Source: Frigoribacterium sp. Leaf415 (lineage in GTDB: Bacteria > Actinomycetota > Actinomycetes > Actinomycetales > Microbacteriaceae). Taken from it: 61,536 bases of DNA. The notes below the pieces were generated by a model. It saw only the letters and a program-made list of their open reading frames with translations. It was not told the DNA's origin and did no database searches. This document shows, in pieces, positions 21,305-32,875 of the stretch (its first letter is position 1; each line of letters opens with the position of its first letter). The stretch spans positions 1 through 61,536 of the forward strand of contig NZ_LMQR01000003.1 of NCBI RefSeq assembly GCF_001424645.1. The letters run 5' to 3'. Made by a program: the position numbers and the translations under genes.

Positions 21305-21852
21305 GTGACCGACGCACGCACGCAGCTCATCGACTACATCGGCTCCGAGGCCGTCTTCCATGGCGACTTCACGCTGACCAGCGGCAAGAAGGCGACGTAC
21401 TACATCGACCTCCGCAAGGTCAGCCTCGACCACCGCGTCGCGCCCCTGATCGGCCGGGTCATGGTCGACCTGATCGACGAGGTGCCCGACGTGTTCGCGG
21501 TCGGTGGCCTGACGATGGGCGCCGACCCGATCGCCGCCGCCGTGCTGCACCAGGGCGTGGCGCTCGGCAAGGACTACGACGCCTTCGTCGTCCGCAAGGA
21601 GCCCAAGGACCACGGCCGCGGCAAGCAGGTCGAGGGCCCCGACCTCGAGGGCAAGCGCGTCATCGTGCTCGAGGACACCTCGACGACCGGCGGTTCGCCC
21701 CTCGCCGCCGCCAAGGCCCTCGAGGCCGTCGGAGCCGAGATCGCCGCCGTCGCCGTCGTCGTCGACCGCAGCACCGGGGCCCGCGAGGTGATCGAGGCGG
21801 CGGGCTATCCCTACTTCGCCGCGATCGGGCTGGAAGACCTCGGGTTGACACC

Positions 21853-21856
<4 letters not shown>
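21305..21856 (+). CDS. pyrE: Orotate phosphoribosyltransferase
   Basis: PyrE makes orotidine 5'-phosphate from orotate and PRPP in pyrimidine synthesis. The 183-residue protein has [20 protein letters not shown] near the N-terminus. [14 protein letters not shown] and the catalytic-loop region [14 protein letters not shown] follow, then the PRPP loop [13 protein letters not shown]. The start is GTG at 21305. TACCAT at 21291-21296 may be its -10. Its stop overlaps the start of the next gene by 4 bp. Confidence 0.95.
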
Positions 21857-24159
<2,303 letters not shown>

Positions 24160-24190
24160 CGGGGCGACCCGGCCCGCGCCTCCTGAGGGC

Positions 24191-25003
24191 CTAGGCCTCG
24201 GACGGCACCACGTCGGACTCGATCGGCTCGCTGCGCACCAACTCGTGCACCCCGGCCAGGATCTCGTTCGGCCGGAACGGGTAGCGGTCGATCTCGGCCT
24301 GATCGCTGATGCCGGTCATCACGAGGATGGTGTGCAGCCCGGCCTCGATGCCGGCCATGATGTCGGTGTCCATCCGGTCGCCGATCATCGCCGTGTTCTC
24401 GCTGTGGGCGCCGATGCGGTTCATCGCCGAGCGGAACATCATCGGGTTGGGCTTTCCGACCACGTAGGGCTCTTTGTTGGTGGCCTTCGAGATCATCGCG
24501 GCGATGGCGCCCGTCGCGGGCAGCACGCCGTCGGCGCTGGGCCCGGTCGCGTCGGGGTTCGTCACGATGAACCGTGCCCCGCCGAGGATCAGGCGGACGG
24601 CCTTGGTGATCGAGTCGAACGAGTAGTTGCGGGTCTCGCCCACGACGACGTAGTCGGGATTCGTCTCGGTCATGATGAAGCCGGCCTCGTGCAGGGCCGT
24701 CGTCATGCCCGCCTCGCCGATCACGAACGCCGAACCGCCGGGCATCTGCGAGCGGCAGAAGTCGGCCGTGGCGAGGGCGCTCGTCCAGATCCGCTCTTCG
24801 GGGACGTGCAGCCCCGAGGCGCGCAGCCGGGCCGCCAGGTCGCGCGGCGTGAAGATCGAGTTGTTGGTCAGCACCAGGTAGGGCGTGCCCTCGTCCTGCC
24901 ACTGCTGGATCAGCTCGGCCGCCCCGGGCAGCGCGTGGTTCTCGTGGACGAGGACGCCGTCCATGTCGGTCAGCCAGCATTCGACGTCTTCGCGTGCACC
25001 CAT
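24191..25003 (-). CDS. HAD-superfamily phosphatase, NagD-like (subclass IIA)
   Basis: This 270-residue cytosolic phosphatase carries the four HAD motifs. Motif I is LTDMDGVLV (nucleophile and acid Asp), II is YLVLTNN, III is the Lys in VVGKPNPMMF and IV is MIGDRMDTDIMAG. A C2a cap lies between II and III, as in NagD and 4-nitrophenylphosphatase-like proteins. Such enzymes dephosphorylate nucleotides or sugar phosphates, and specificity cannot be read off. TAAGGT at 25010-25015 lies 6 nt before the ATG. It is divergent from the SpoU methyltransferase gene. Confidence 0.88.
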   Translation of the reverse strand: MGAREDVECWLTDMDGVLVHENHALPGAAELIQQWQDEGTPYLVLTNNSIFTPRDLAARLRASGLHVPEERIWTSALATADFCRSQMPGGSAFVIGEAGMTTALHEAGFIMTETNPDYVVVGETRNYSFDSITKAVRLILGGARFIVTNPDATGPSADGVLPATGAIAAMISKATNKEPYVVGKPNPMMFRSAMNRIGAHSENTAMIGDRMDTDIMAGIEAGLHTILVMTGISDQAEIDRYPFRPNEILAGVHELVRSEPIESDVVPSEA

Positions 25004-25009
25004 GCGGTC

Positions 25010-25070
25010 ACCTTAGCGAGGTGCCCTGACGACGAGGAGGCGCGGGTCGCCTCCTCTCACCGCCTACCCT
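25010..25070. promoter_or_regulatory. Back-to-back leaderless promoters with central palindrome
   Basis: The minus -10 TAAGGT (25010-25015) serves the HAD gene and the plus -10 TACCCT (25065-25070) serves the SpoU gene, each 6 nt from its start codon. Between them GAGGAGGCG (25034-25042) and CGCCTCCTC (25048-25056) form a hairpin or palindrome containing the GGAGGCGCGGGTC motif. It covers the expected -35 zone of both promoters. Confidence 0.6.
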
Positions 25071-25076
25071 GGTCCG

Positions 25077-25721
25077 ATGCCCCAGGACGAGTCCCCGACC
25101 CCGCCGAACGACGAGCTGACGCACGGTGTCGGACCCTGGCCGGGGGGCGAGGAGGCCTGGCCCGACGGGGATCACTTCGACCCCGAGTTGCTGCGCGACG
25201 GCGACCGCCGCAACGTGGTCGACCGCTACCGGTACTGGACGATGGAGGCCGTGGTCGCCGACATCGACGCCCATCGGCACGGCTTCCACGTCGCCGTCGA
25301 GAACTGGCAGCACGACATGAACATCGGGTCGATCGTGCGCAGCGCCAACGCGTTCGCGGCCGACACCGTGCACATCATCGGTCGCCGTCGGTGGAACAAG
25401 CGGGGGGCGATGGTCACCGACCGGTACCAGCACGTGCTGCACCACCCGGACGTCGAGACGTTCCTGGCGTGGGCGCGTGAGCAGCGCCTCCCCGTCCTCG
25501 CCGTCGACAACGTCGAGGGGTCGGTGCCGATCGAGACGTTCGACCTGCCCGAGCGCTGCGTCCTCGTCTTCGGGCAGGAGGGGCCGGGCCTGTCGCCCGA
25601 GGCGCTCGCGGCGGCCGAGGCCGTGCTCGAGATCTCGCAATTCGGCTCGACGCGCAGCATCAACGCGGCGGCCGCCGCCGCCGTGGTGATGCACTCGTGG
25701 GTCGTGCGTCACCGCTTCTGA
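25077..25721 (+). CDS. SpoU/TrmH-family RNA 2'-O-methyltransferase
   Basis: This 214-residue enzyme methylates ribose 2'-OH in tRNA or rRNA using SAM bound in a trefoil knot. The three SPOUT motifs are clear: NIGSIVRSANAF (motif 1, catalytic Arg), CVLVFGQEGPGLSPEAL (motif 2) and STRSINAAAAAAVVMHSWV (motif 3). The N-terminal 60 residues are acidic and Pro-rich. The target nucleotide is unknown. It has its own leaderless-type promoter. Confidence 0.9.
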   Translation: MPQDESPTPPNDELTHGVGPWPGGEEAWPDGDHFDPELLRDGDRRNVVDRYRYWTMEAVVADIDAHRHGFHVAVENWQHDMNIGSIVRSANAFAADTVHIIGRRRWNKRGAMVTDRYQHVLHHPDVETFLAWAREQRLPVLAVDNVEGSVPIETFDLPERCVLVFGQEGPGLSPEALAAAEAVLEISQFGSTRSINAAAAAAVVMHSWVVRHRF

Positions 25722-25741
25722 CCCCTCGAGTCGGGCGATCG

Positions 25742-25771
25742 TTGACCTGACTCATATTTCACACCTATACT
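25742..25771 (+). promoter_or_regulatory. Near-consensus promoter of the exopolysaccharide operon
   Basis: TTGACC (25742-25747), an 18-bp spacer and TATACT (25766-25771) make one of the best sigma-70 matches in the window, in a locally AT-rich stretch. Transcription should begin near 25778, giving a leader of about 55 nt to the GTG at 25833. Confidence 0.75.
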
Positions 25772-25832
25772 CTTGATGTTCGGCTTGAGGGTCGATCACC
25801 TCCTGTCTCCCGAACAGAAGCGAGAGTGCTCC

Positions 25833-26945
25833 GTGCCGTCGTCCGCCCCGTCCCCCGCCGCTGGCGGCTCCCGCTCGGCGCCCCGGGTCCTGCTCGTCGC
25901 GGCGCCGTTGATGGCCCGCAGCGGGGTCTACCGCTCGACCCACGACCTGGTCGCCGAAGCGCGGGGCCGGGGGCTCGACTGGCGAGCCGTCGTGGGGCTG
26001 CGCCCGACGGCTCGCGGCACGGTCGCGACCACCCCCGGCGTCCGCGAGGTGACGGTCCACGCGCACGGTCGCGCGGTCGTCGACGAGGTCGCCGGTCTCG
26101 TGACGAGCGCCCCCGAGGCCGATGCCGCCGACGTGGTCGTCACGCTCGTCACGCAGAGCGACGTCGCCCTCGCCCGGCTGCGGCGTCACGGGTCCACGCC
26201 CTGGGTGGCGTGGGTCCGCGGACTGCCGTGGCCCGCTCCCGGCGAGCAGGCGTGCCTCCGTCGGGTCGCCCTCCGCCTCGTCGAGGGTCGCGCCCTGCGC
26301 GGGGCCGACGACGTCTGGGCGACGACGCCGGTCCTCGCCGACGAGGTGGCGCGGGCGCGCCGTCCCCACCTCGTCCCGGCCGGCATCCGTTTCTCGGCCC
26401 GCAGCTCGTGGGGCGAGGCGGCCGCGCCTCTCGTCTGGGCGGCCCGGTTCGACGTCGACAAGCGGCCTGCGGCGTTCGTCGAGCTCGCGGCACGGGCGGG
26501 CGTCCCCGGCCGCCTGCACGGGCAGGGCCCGCTCGAGGACCGGCTCCGCGCCTCCTTGCCCGACGGCGTGACCATGCCCGGGTGGGTCGACCCGGCGAGG
26601 CTGTGGGACGACGCCGGACTCTTCGTCGGGACGGCCTCACGCGAGGCCTTCGGCCGCAGCGCCGTCGAGGCCGCCGCCGCGGGCGTACCCGTCCTGCTGG
26701 GTGACAGCTACGGTGCCGCACCCCTCCTCGTGACCGACCCCGACCTGCGACGACGACTCGTCCTGCCCGTGGGCGAACCCGACCGGTGGCTGTCCGCCGT
26801 CCGCGACCTGACCGCCGACCGCGCGCTGCGCCGGACGGTCTCGGACCACGTCGCCGCGAACGCCTCGCTCCTGTCCGTCGGTGCGTCGGTCGACGCCGTG
26901 GTCGACCGGCTGTCCCGGCTCGGCATCACGGCGGCCGCCCGATGA
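25833..26945 (+). CDS. Family 4-type glycosyltransferase (exopolysaccharide)
   Basis: This 370-residue GT-B retaining glycosyltransferase is the first gene of a four-gene operon. The N-terminal domain begins PRVLLVAAPLMARSGVYRST. The C-terminal domain has WAARFDVDKRPAAFVELA and the nucleotide-sugar E-X7-E motif in REAFGRSAVEAAAAGVPVLLG. GTG at 25833 (after GAGAG) is chosen. An in-frame ATG at 25776 would begin only 4 nt after the -10. It probably adds one sugar to the lipid-linked repeat unit, with donor unknown. Its stop overlaps the next ATG (ATGA). Confidence 0.85.
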   Translation: MPSSAPSPAAGGSRSAPRVLLVAAPLMARSGVYRSTHDLVAEARGRGLDWRAVVGLRPTARGTVATTPGVREVTVHAHGRAVVDEVAGLVTSAPEADAADVVVTLVTQSDVALARLRRHGSTPWVAWVRGLPWPAPGEQACLRRVALRLVEGRALRGADDVWATTPVLADEVARARRPHLVPAGIRFSARSSWGEAAAPLVWAARFDVDKRPAAFVELAARAGVPGRLHGQGPLEDRLRASLPDGVTMPGWVDPARLWDDAGLFVGTASREAFGRSAVEAAAAGVPVLLGDSYGAAPLLVTDPDLRRRLVLPVGEPDRWLSAVRDLTADRALRRTVSDHVAANASLLSVGASVDAVVDRLSRLGITAAAR

Positions 26946-28072
26946 GCGGCCCGTCCGGTCGCCCGACCCGAGCGCCTTGCCCGGGGGCGGGTCCCCTCCG
27001 GGTCCTCCAGTACGGGGTGCACGACACGGGCTACCCCCGCAACGTCCGCGTGCGGGCCCACCTCGAACGACAGCTCGGCGCGTCGGTCGTCGTCGCCCCG
27101 CGGTCGCGTGCCGCGGGTCGGCTGCGTCGCGCGATCGAGGACGTCCGCTCGCTCGTCCGGGGCGCCCGGCGCGCCGACGTCGTCCTGCTCTCCGAGTTCC
27201 GGCTCAGCCACGCGCCGCTCGCGTGGCTCGTCGCCCGTCTCCAGGGTGCCGCTCTCGTCGTCGACGGGTTCGTCGGTCTCCACGAGACCGCGGTCGACGA
27301 CTGGCGGCGGGTCTCCCCGGCATCGCCCGCGGCCCTCCGGTTCCGTGTGCTCGACGCCGCGGCCGTGAGGTGCGCGGATCTCTACCTGATCGACACCGAG
27401 CCCCGGGCCGCCGAGATCGTCCGGCGCCACGGCCCCTCGGCGGCGGTCGTCCCCCTCGCGGTCGGTGCCCCGGCCTGGGCCACCTGGCAACCGCCCGCTC
27501 CGCCTCATGACGCGCTCCGGGTGTTGTACTACGGGGGGTACATCCCCCTCCACGGCGTCGATCTCGTCGTCGACGCCCTCTCACTGATCGGAGCCCGTCG
27601 CCGGGTCGAGGTCGTCCTCGTCGGCGACGGTCCCGCCCGCCGGGCCGTCGAGGCGCGGGTCCGTCGAGCGGGCCTCGCCGACCGGTGCACCTTCGTCGAC
27701 GCGGTGCCCGAGGGCGAACTCCTCGCCCACATCGCCCGGGCCGACGTCGTCCTGGGGGTCTTCGGCTCCTCGGCCAAGGCTCGCGGCGTCGTGGCGAACA
27801 AGGTCTGGCAGGGGCTGGCGTGCGGTCGGACCGTCGTCACCCAGCGATCGAGCGCCCTCGACGACGTCCGGTGCGCGGCAGGGGGCCTGCTCGTCCAGAC
27901 CGAGCCGGCCAGCGCCTCCTCGATCGCCGACGCGTTGGTGGGGGCGCCGCTCGCCCACCAGGCGGAGTCGCCGCACGACGTCGCCGAGCGCCTCGAGTCG
28001 GTGGTGCAGAGATCGTACGACCGGTTCACGGACCACCTGTCGGCCCTCGTCCCTCGGCGGGTCCACTCGTGA
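26942..28072 (+). CDS. Glycosyltransferase (exopolysaccharide)
   Basis: This 376-residue GT-B protein has LRVLQYGVHDTGYPRNVRV at the N-terminus, and LRVLYYGGYIPLHGVDLVVDA begins the donor-binding half. GSSAKARGVVANKVWQGLACG lies where the sugar-nucleotide site should be, and the classical E-X7-E is not obvious. It is coupled to both neighbours by 4-bp overlaps. It is expected to be cytosolic or peripheral, building the repeat unit used by the flippase and polymerase encoded next. Specificity is unknown. Confidence 0.82.
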   Translation: MSGPSGRPTRAPCPGAGPLRVLQYGVHDTGYPRNVRVRAHLERQLGASVVVAPRSRAAGRLRRAIEDVRSLVRGARRADVVLLSEFRLSHAPLAWLVARLQGAALVVDGFVGLHETAVDDWRRVSPASPAALRFRVLDAAAVRCADLYLIDTEPRAAEIVRRHGPSAAVVPLAVGAPAWATWQPPAPPHDALRVLYYGGYIPLHGVDLVVDALSLIGARRRVEVVLVGDGPARRAVEARVRRAGLADRCTFVDAVPEGELLAHIARADVVLGVFGSSAKARGVVANKVWQGLACGRTVVTQRSSALDDVRCAAGGLLVQTEPASASSIADALVGAPLAHQAESPHDVAERLESVVQRSYDRFTDHLSALVPRRVHS

Positions 28073-29352
28073 GGGGATTCGGGCGGCAGGTCGGCCGTCT
28101 CGCCCTCCACCTGCTCGTGCCGGCCCTCGGTGCGGCCGCCCCGCTGGCCGTGATCCCCGCGGTCACCTCGACCCACGGGGCGTCGGGCTGGGCGGCGGTG
28201 GCCGTCGGCCTGTCCGTCGGCATCGCCACGGCGGTCGTCGCCGAACTCGGCTGGAGCATCGTGGGCCCGCAACGCGTCGCCCGGGCGACCCGGCCACCCG
28301 GTGAGCTCTTCGCCACGGCGTCGGCCAGCAAGCTCGTCGCCACCGCCGTCCTGCTGCCCGTCGCGGCGGCCGTGACGCTCGCCGTCGTGGACGAGCACCG
28401 CCCGGCGGCCGCGCTCGTCTCCGTGGGTGTCGCGCTCGGCGCACTCAGCCCGACCTGGTACTTCATCGGCCTCGGGCGCCCGCTGTTGGTCCTCGTCGCC
28501 GAGACGTCGCCGCGCGTGCTGGCCTCGCTCGTCTCGGCCGTCGCGATCGCCGCCGGTGCGCCGCTCGAGGTCTATGGCGCCGGCATGGTCCTCGCTGCCG
28601 TCGTCACGTTCGGCGTGGCGCCCCGTCTCGGGGGCGCCCGTCTGCCCGGGGCGGACGACTTCCGCGCGGTCCCGGCCGTCGTGCGCTCCCAACTCGTCCT
28701 CGTGGTCGGGCGTGGCGTGGCGACGACCTACAAATCCCTGCCCGTGGCCCTGCTGGGCGCCGTCTCGCCCGGTTCCGTCGCCGGATTCGCCGCGGTGGAC
28801 CGGCCCTTGCGCATGGGGCTGCAGGTCGTGTCCGCGATTCCCGACCGCCTGCAGACGTGGGTGGGCGTGCCCTCCGCCGAACTCGCGCACCGTCGCAGCC
28901 TGGTCTCCCTCGGGCTGAACGCCGGGCTCGGCCTCGTCGTCGGCGTCGGTTTCGCGCTGTCCATGCCGGCCGTCGCCGTCGTCCTCTTCACGGGCACCGT
29001 CCCGGTGTCGCCCGACCTCGCCCTGGCGGGCGGCGTGCTGATCGCCGTCATCTGCGCGTCTCGTGGCGCCGGCCTCGCCCTGGTCAGTGCAGGGCGCCAC
29101 GCCCAGACGACGACGGCGTCCGTCGCGTCGGCGGTCGTCGGCGTTCCGGGAGTCCTCGTGCTCGGCGCCCACCACGGCGCGCTGGGCGCCGTGTCGGCAC
29201 TCGTGTCGGCCGAGGCCGTCGGGTTCGTCGTCCAGCTCGTCGTCCTCGCGCGGTCGCGCCGCGCCTCGTCCGCGCCGGCCGTCGAGCCCGCCGCCGAGCC
29301 CACCCCGGTCGGTCCGTCGGATCCGCACGCTCGAGGGGGGGCCGCCCGATGA
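28069..29352 (+). CDS. Wzx-like polysaccharide flippase
   Basis: This 427-residue membrane protein with about twelve transmembrane segments fits the MOP/PST flippase superfamily that moves undecaprenyl-linked repeat units outward. An early LGWSIVGPQRVAR, a TWYFIGLGRP segment (compare the WxFxG pattern of Wzx proteins) and a central KSLPVALLGAVSPGSVAGFAA support this. It starts with GTG in a GTGA overlap with the previous gene and ends in an ATGA overlap with the polymerase. Wzx identity rests on topology and context more than on residues. Confidence 0.78.
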   Translation: MRGFGRQVGRLALHLLVPALGAAAPLAVIPAVTSTHGASGWAAVAVGLSVGIATAVVAELGWSIVGPQRVARATRPPGELFATASASKLVATAVLLPVAAAVTLAVVDEHRPAAALVSVGVALGALSPTWYFIGLGRPLLVLVAETSPRVLASLVSAVAIAAGAPLEVYGAGMVLAAVVTFGVAPRLGGARLPGADDFRAVPAVVRSQLVLVVGRGVATTYKSLPVALLGAVSPGSVAGFAAVDRPLRMGLQVVSAIPDRLQTWVGVPSAELAHRRSLVSLGLNAGLGLVVGVGFALSMPAVAVVLFTGTVPVSPDLALAGGVLIAVICASRGAGLALVSAGRHAQTTTASVASAVVGVPGVLVLGAHHGALGAVSALVSAEAVGFVVQLVVLARSRRASSAPAVEPAAEPTPVGPSDPHARGGAAR

Positions 29353-30722
29353 TCGTCGTCCTCGCCGGTGCCGCCGCGGCGGCCCTGGTCGCATTCGTCG
29401 GCGGGCTCCTCCTGCCGGCCGACCGGCGACGAGGCGCGGCGCTCGTCGTCGCCTTCGCCGTCCTGATCTCGACGACGTCGGGTTCCGCGCCCGACATCGT
29501 CCGCCACGCCGCCGTGGCCGCCGTGGCCGGAGTCTCGGTGGCGGCACTCGTCTCGCCCCGCTCGTGGTCCGTCGGCCGCCCGCGGGCCACACTGGCGACG
29601 ACCGCGTTCTTCGCCTTCTCGATCGTCTGCGTGCTGGCGCTCGCCCCGTCGACGATCGTCCTCATGGCCGAGCTCGCGGCGATCGGGGTCGCGGTCTCGT
29701 GGCTCGTGTCGACGTCGTCGCCCCGCGACCTCCGCGTGTTCGTCCGCGGTCTCGTCGTCCTCGGCCTCGCGCAGGTCGTGGTCGGAGTCGTGGAGCTCAC
29801 GGTCACCCATCGTCCGATCCCCTTCGGGTACAAGGTCCTCGCGACGGGCCGCTCGTTCGTCAGCGACAACAAGATCCTGCCCGGTGGTCTCGTCCGGGTC
29901 GAGGGCACCCTCGGCCACCCCATCCCGTACGCCGTGTTCCTCGCGGTCTGCCTGGTCCTCGTCCTCGTCGCGCGGCGGACCTTCCCCGTCTGGTTCCCGC
30001 CGTTCGCCGTCCTCGTGCTGTCGGCGGGCATCCTGCTGTCGGGAAGCCGAAGCGTCGTCGCCGCCGTCCTCCTCGCCGTGACCTACGTCCTGATGACCTC
30101 CGAGGCGCGGTCCCGGGCAGCGAAGATCGTGCTGACGGTGCTCGGGGCGGTCGCGGGTGCCGCCGCCCTGGCGTCCGAGATCGTCGACGCGGTCGGGACG
30201 CTCGTGGCATCCGGCTCGTACGAGAACCGGATGGGGGCGGTCCGATCGGTCCCCGGACTCCTCGCGCGGCCCGCGCTCGAGGCATTGGCCGGCAGCGGCT
30301 TCGGAAGCGAGGCCGAGTTGTACGCCCGTGGCCTCCTGCCCCAGGAGGGCTTCACGGTCGTGGACAACCAGCTCGTGACCACGCTCGCCACGTTCGGTAT
30401 CGCCGGGATCGTCTCGCTGGTGGCGGCGCTCGTCGTCGGGTTCGTCCACGCCTCCCGGACGGGGCGGGCAGTCCTCGTCGTCATGATCGTCACCCTCTTC
30501 TCGTTCGACTACTTCGTCTGGTTCTCGACGTCCGCGATCTTGTGGGCCTTCTGCGCCTTGCAGGACCGTCCCGGCGACGACCGAGCCGCGCTGGACCCGT
30601 CCGGGGCGCACCCGTCAGGGTCGCACCGGGGTCGCGACGACCGGAGTCGCGACGACCGCGTCCTCGGCGACGCGTCGGACCGGCCCGGCGTCGTCGGCGG
30701 CACCCTCACGGCAGCCCGCTGA
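29349..30722 (+). CDS. Wzy-like O-antigen/exopolysaccharide polymerase
   Basis: This 457-residue polytopic protein has about ten to twelve transmembrane segments and large extracytoplasmic loops, of the O-antigen ligase/polymerase type. The VRVEGTLGHPIPYAVFL and LLSGSRSVVAAVLLAV regions resemble the Wzy_C signature (a gSRs-type motif between helices). The late loop contains GSGFGSEAELYARGL and VVDNQLVTTLATFGI, where Wzy/WaaL proteins keep functional Arg/His/Asn residues. An Arg/Asp-rich hydrophilic tail ends the protein. It is the last gene of the plus-strand operon. Confidence 0.82.
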   Translation: MIVVLAGAAAAALVAFVGGLLLPADRRRGAALVVAFAVLISTTSGSAPDIVRHAAVAAVAGVSVAALVSPRSWSVGRPRATLATTAFFAFSIVCVLALAPSTIVLMAELAAIGVAVSWLVSTSSPRDLRVFVRGLVVLGLAQVVVGVVELTVTHRPIPFGYKVLATGRSFVSDNKILPGGLVRVEGTLGHPIPYAVFLAVCLVLVLVARRTFPVWFPPFAVLVLSAGILLSGSRSVVAAVLLAVTYVLMTSEARSRAAKIVLTVLGAVAGAAALASEIVDAVGTLVASGSYENRMGAVRSVPGLLARPALEALAGSGFGSEAELYARGLLPQEGFTVVDNQLVTTLATFGIAGIVSLVAALVVGFVHASRTGRAVLVVMIVTLFSFDYFVWFSTSAILWAFCALQDRPGDDRAALDPSGAHPSGSHRGRDDRSRDDRVLGDASDRPGVVGGTLTAAR

Positions 30723-30783
30723 GCGAGCGGGACCGTCCCCGTCGCGGGACCGTCCGGCCGCGCGGTCGTCCTCGCCCACGACG

Positions 30784-30816
30784 ACGCGCCCCGACGACCA
30801 GGTCGTCGGGGCGCGT
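30784..30816. terminator. Perfect 16-bp hairpin between convergent operons
   Basis: Arms 30784-30799 and 30801-30816 (ACGCGCCCCGACGACC and complement) pair with almost no loop, so about 14 bp would pair in practice. It lies between the polymerase gene and the phosphatase gene and could stop both transcripts. Confidence 0.85.
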
Positions 30817-30839
30817 GGTCGGAGGCGGACGGGGCGGAA

Positions 30840-31418
30840 TCAGGCTCTCAGGGCTCGCCCGAGGTAGGCGAGGACGTCGTTCGTCGCGTCGACGATCTGG
30901 GCGGTCGACTTCGCGTACACGTCGGCTCCGAGCCCGAAGGGGTCGACGACGTCGTCCTCGTCGGGCGTGACGAGGACGCCGGAGCCGCGGTGCGCCGCCG
31001 CGAGGGCGACGACCCGGTCCAGACGCTCGGCGGGGTCCGGGGTCGATGCGATCGCGCGTGCCGTCTCGTGGGGATCGACGAGACGGCTCAGGCGTGCGAA
31101 CTCCCGCAGGGTGAAGGTCGTGCGGTTCGCCCTCGGCACCAACGACACGACGGCCCGGCGGTGTTCCCGGGCGAGGGCCAGGACGAGGGGAGCGCGACCC
31201 ACCACGTCGGCCGTCAGCTGACGGGCACGATGGGCCGACAGGTCGAGCCCGAGGGACTCGGCGGCCTTCAGGGTGGGACGGGGCGGCGGTTCACCCACCA
31301 GGGCCGACGTCCCGAAGCTCTCGACGGCCGCCGACGTGGCACTGCGCACGAGTGCGGCGGCCAACGGTGAGCGGCAGATGTTCCCGGTGCACACCATCAC
31401 GAGGGGCGGGATGGTCAT
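30840..31418 (-). CDS. Low-molecular-weight protein tyrosine phosphatase
   Basis: This 192-residue cytosolic phosphatase is expected to dephosphorylate the tyrosine kinase encoded just upstream, as Wzb does Wzc. The active site VCTGNICRS holds Cys10-X5-Arg16, and the general-acid loop is DVVDPFG near the C-terminus. It is about 45 residues longer than Wzb. The extra sequence is helical (TTFTLREFARLSRLV and following), as in several actinobacterial members. Its ATG overlaps the kinase stop (ATGA). Confidence 0.92.
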   Translation of the reverse strand: MTIPPLVMVCTGNICRSPLAAALVRSATSAAVESFGTSALVGEPPPRPTLKAAESLGLDLSAHRARQLTADVVGRAPLVLALAREHRRAVVSLVPRANRTTFTLREFARLSRLVDPHETARAIASTPDPAERLDRVVALAAAHRGSGVLVTPDEDDVVDPFGLGADVYAKSTAQIVDATNDVLAYLGRALRA

Positions 31419-32824
31419 CGGGCCGCCGCGGTCGAGGCAGGGACCGAGTTCTCGGTCACCGAACCGTAGTAACCCCCGTAGGCGCCGTACCCGTAGGCAC
31501 CCAGGCCCTTCGTCGGGGCCATCGTGAGGACGACCCCCAGGGTGCGGCTGCCGATCTCGGAGACGGCGGCGAGGGCCTGCTTCAGCTGGTGGCGCGACGA
31601 TCGCTGGGCGGCGGTCGCGACGATCACGCCGCTCACGCAGCGGCTGAGGACGGCGGCGTCGGTCACCGGCAGCAGGGGCGGGGTGTCGATGATGACGAAG
31701 TCGTAGTCGACCTCGACCGTCGAGACGAGGCTCGCCATGGCGAGCGAGCCGAGCAGTTCGCTCGGGTTCGGCGGAACGGTCCCCGAGGGCAGCACGTGGA
31801 GGCCCAGGCGTCCCCACGGCTGCACGACGTCGACGAGTTCTGCCCGCCCGACGAGCAGGTCGGTCAGTCCGACGGCGCCCTCGAGGCCCATGACCTCGGC
31901 GACGCGGGGCCGGCGCAGGTCGGCGTCGACGAGCAGCACCGAGGCACCGGTCTCGGCCAGGCAGACGGCCAGGTTCGCCGCCGTCGTCGACTTGCCCTCG
32001 CCGGGCATGGCCGACGTGACGATGAAGGTCCGGCTGCGTCCCTCGAACGAGACGAACTGGAGATTGGTGCGGAGGGCGCGGTAGGACTCGGCGAGTGGGC
32101 TGCGCGGATCGTTGTTGACGACCAGGGGGGCCGAGGAGGCTTCTGTGTGGAAGCCGATGCCACCGAGCAGCGGCGCGTTCGTCACCCCCTCGACGTCGGC
32201 CTTGCTGCGGATGCGCGTGTCGAGGGTGTTGCGGAGGAGGGCCAGGGCCGTGCCCGACAGGATGCCCAGGCCGAGGGCCAGGCTGATCCAGAGGACGGGC
32301 TTGGGGTTGGCCGGGCTCGTCGGCACGACGGGAGCGTCGATGGACTCGACGGTGACCAGCCCGCTGCCGCCGCCCACGGGTTGTTCGAGCTGCTCCTCGA
32401 CCACCTTCTCGAAGCTCGTGGCCACGGCGTCGGCGAGTCGTGCGGCCTGCGCGGGGTCGCCGTCGGTGACCGAGATGTCGATCAGCGACGTGTTCACCGG
32501 ACTGAAGGCCGAGATCTTCGAGGCGAGCCCGGCGGGGGTGGTGTCGAGCCCGAGATCGGCGATGACGGGTTCGAGCACCCGACCCGACGTGACGACGGAG
32601 ACGTACGAGCGCACCTTGGCCTGCGCGGCGCTGCTGCCCTGGACGAGGTCGCCGGCGTCCGACGAGCCGATCGACGAGACCGAGACGAAGAGCTGCGTCG
32701 ACGACGAGTACGACTTCGCCGTCGCGAGCGACGCGGTCGCCCCGAGCAGCACGGCGCTCAGGGTCACGACGACGATGAGGACCCACCGCGTCCGGACGAC
32801 GGTGATGAAGGTCTTGAGTTCCAT
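31415..32824 (-). CDS. Wzz-fused bacterial tyrosine kinase (chain-length regulator)
   Basis: This 469-residue protein controls exopolysaccharide chain length and export. Residues 1 to about 205 are a Wzz domain with transmembrane helices at about 13-34 and 182-203, the second preceded by PTSPANPKPVLW, which contains the Wzz proline motif. The cytosolic BY-kinase domain has Walker A AMPGEGKST (about residue 272), Walker A' LLVDADLRRP and Walker B FVIIDTPP. The C-terminal tail has a tyrosine cluster (AYGYGAYGGYYGS), the autophosphorylation site. Both domains in one chain match Wzc/actinobacterial forms, not split Firmicute forms. Confidence 0.95.
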   Translation of the reverse strand: MELKTFITVVRTRWVLIVVVTLSAVLLGATASLATAKSYSSSTQLFVSVSSIGSSDAGDLVQGSSAAQAKVRSYVSVVTSGRVLEPVIADLGLDTTPAGLASKISAFSPVNTSLIDISVTDGDPAQAARLADAVATSFEKVVEEQLEQPVGGGSGLVTVESIDAPVVPTSPANPKPVLWISLALGLGILSGTALALLRNTLDTRIRSKADVEGVTNAPLLGGIGFHTEASSAPLVVNNDPRSPLAESYRALRTNLQFVSFEGRSRTFIVTSAMPGEGKSTTAANLAVCLAETGASVLLVDADLRRPRVAEVMGLEGAVGLTDLLVGRAELVDVVQPWGRLGLHVLPSGTVPPNPSELLGSLAMASLVSTVEVDYDFVIIDTPPLLPVTDAAVLSRCVSGVIVATAAQRSSRHQLKQALAAVSEIGSRTLGVVLTMAPTKGLGAYGYGAYGGYYGSVTENSVPASTAAAR

Positions 32825-32875
32825 GGAGTTCTTCCCTGCTGAACGGCGTGGTGTCGGATCGGGGGCTGATCGGGT

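Noticed and set aside
25776..25835. Upstream ATG at 25776 as start of the first exopolysaccharide glycosyltransferase
   Set aside because: It is 4 nt after the -10, too close for translation of the full codon, and would add about 19 residues before the usual N-terminus.
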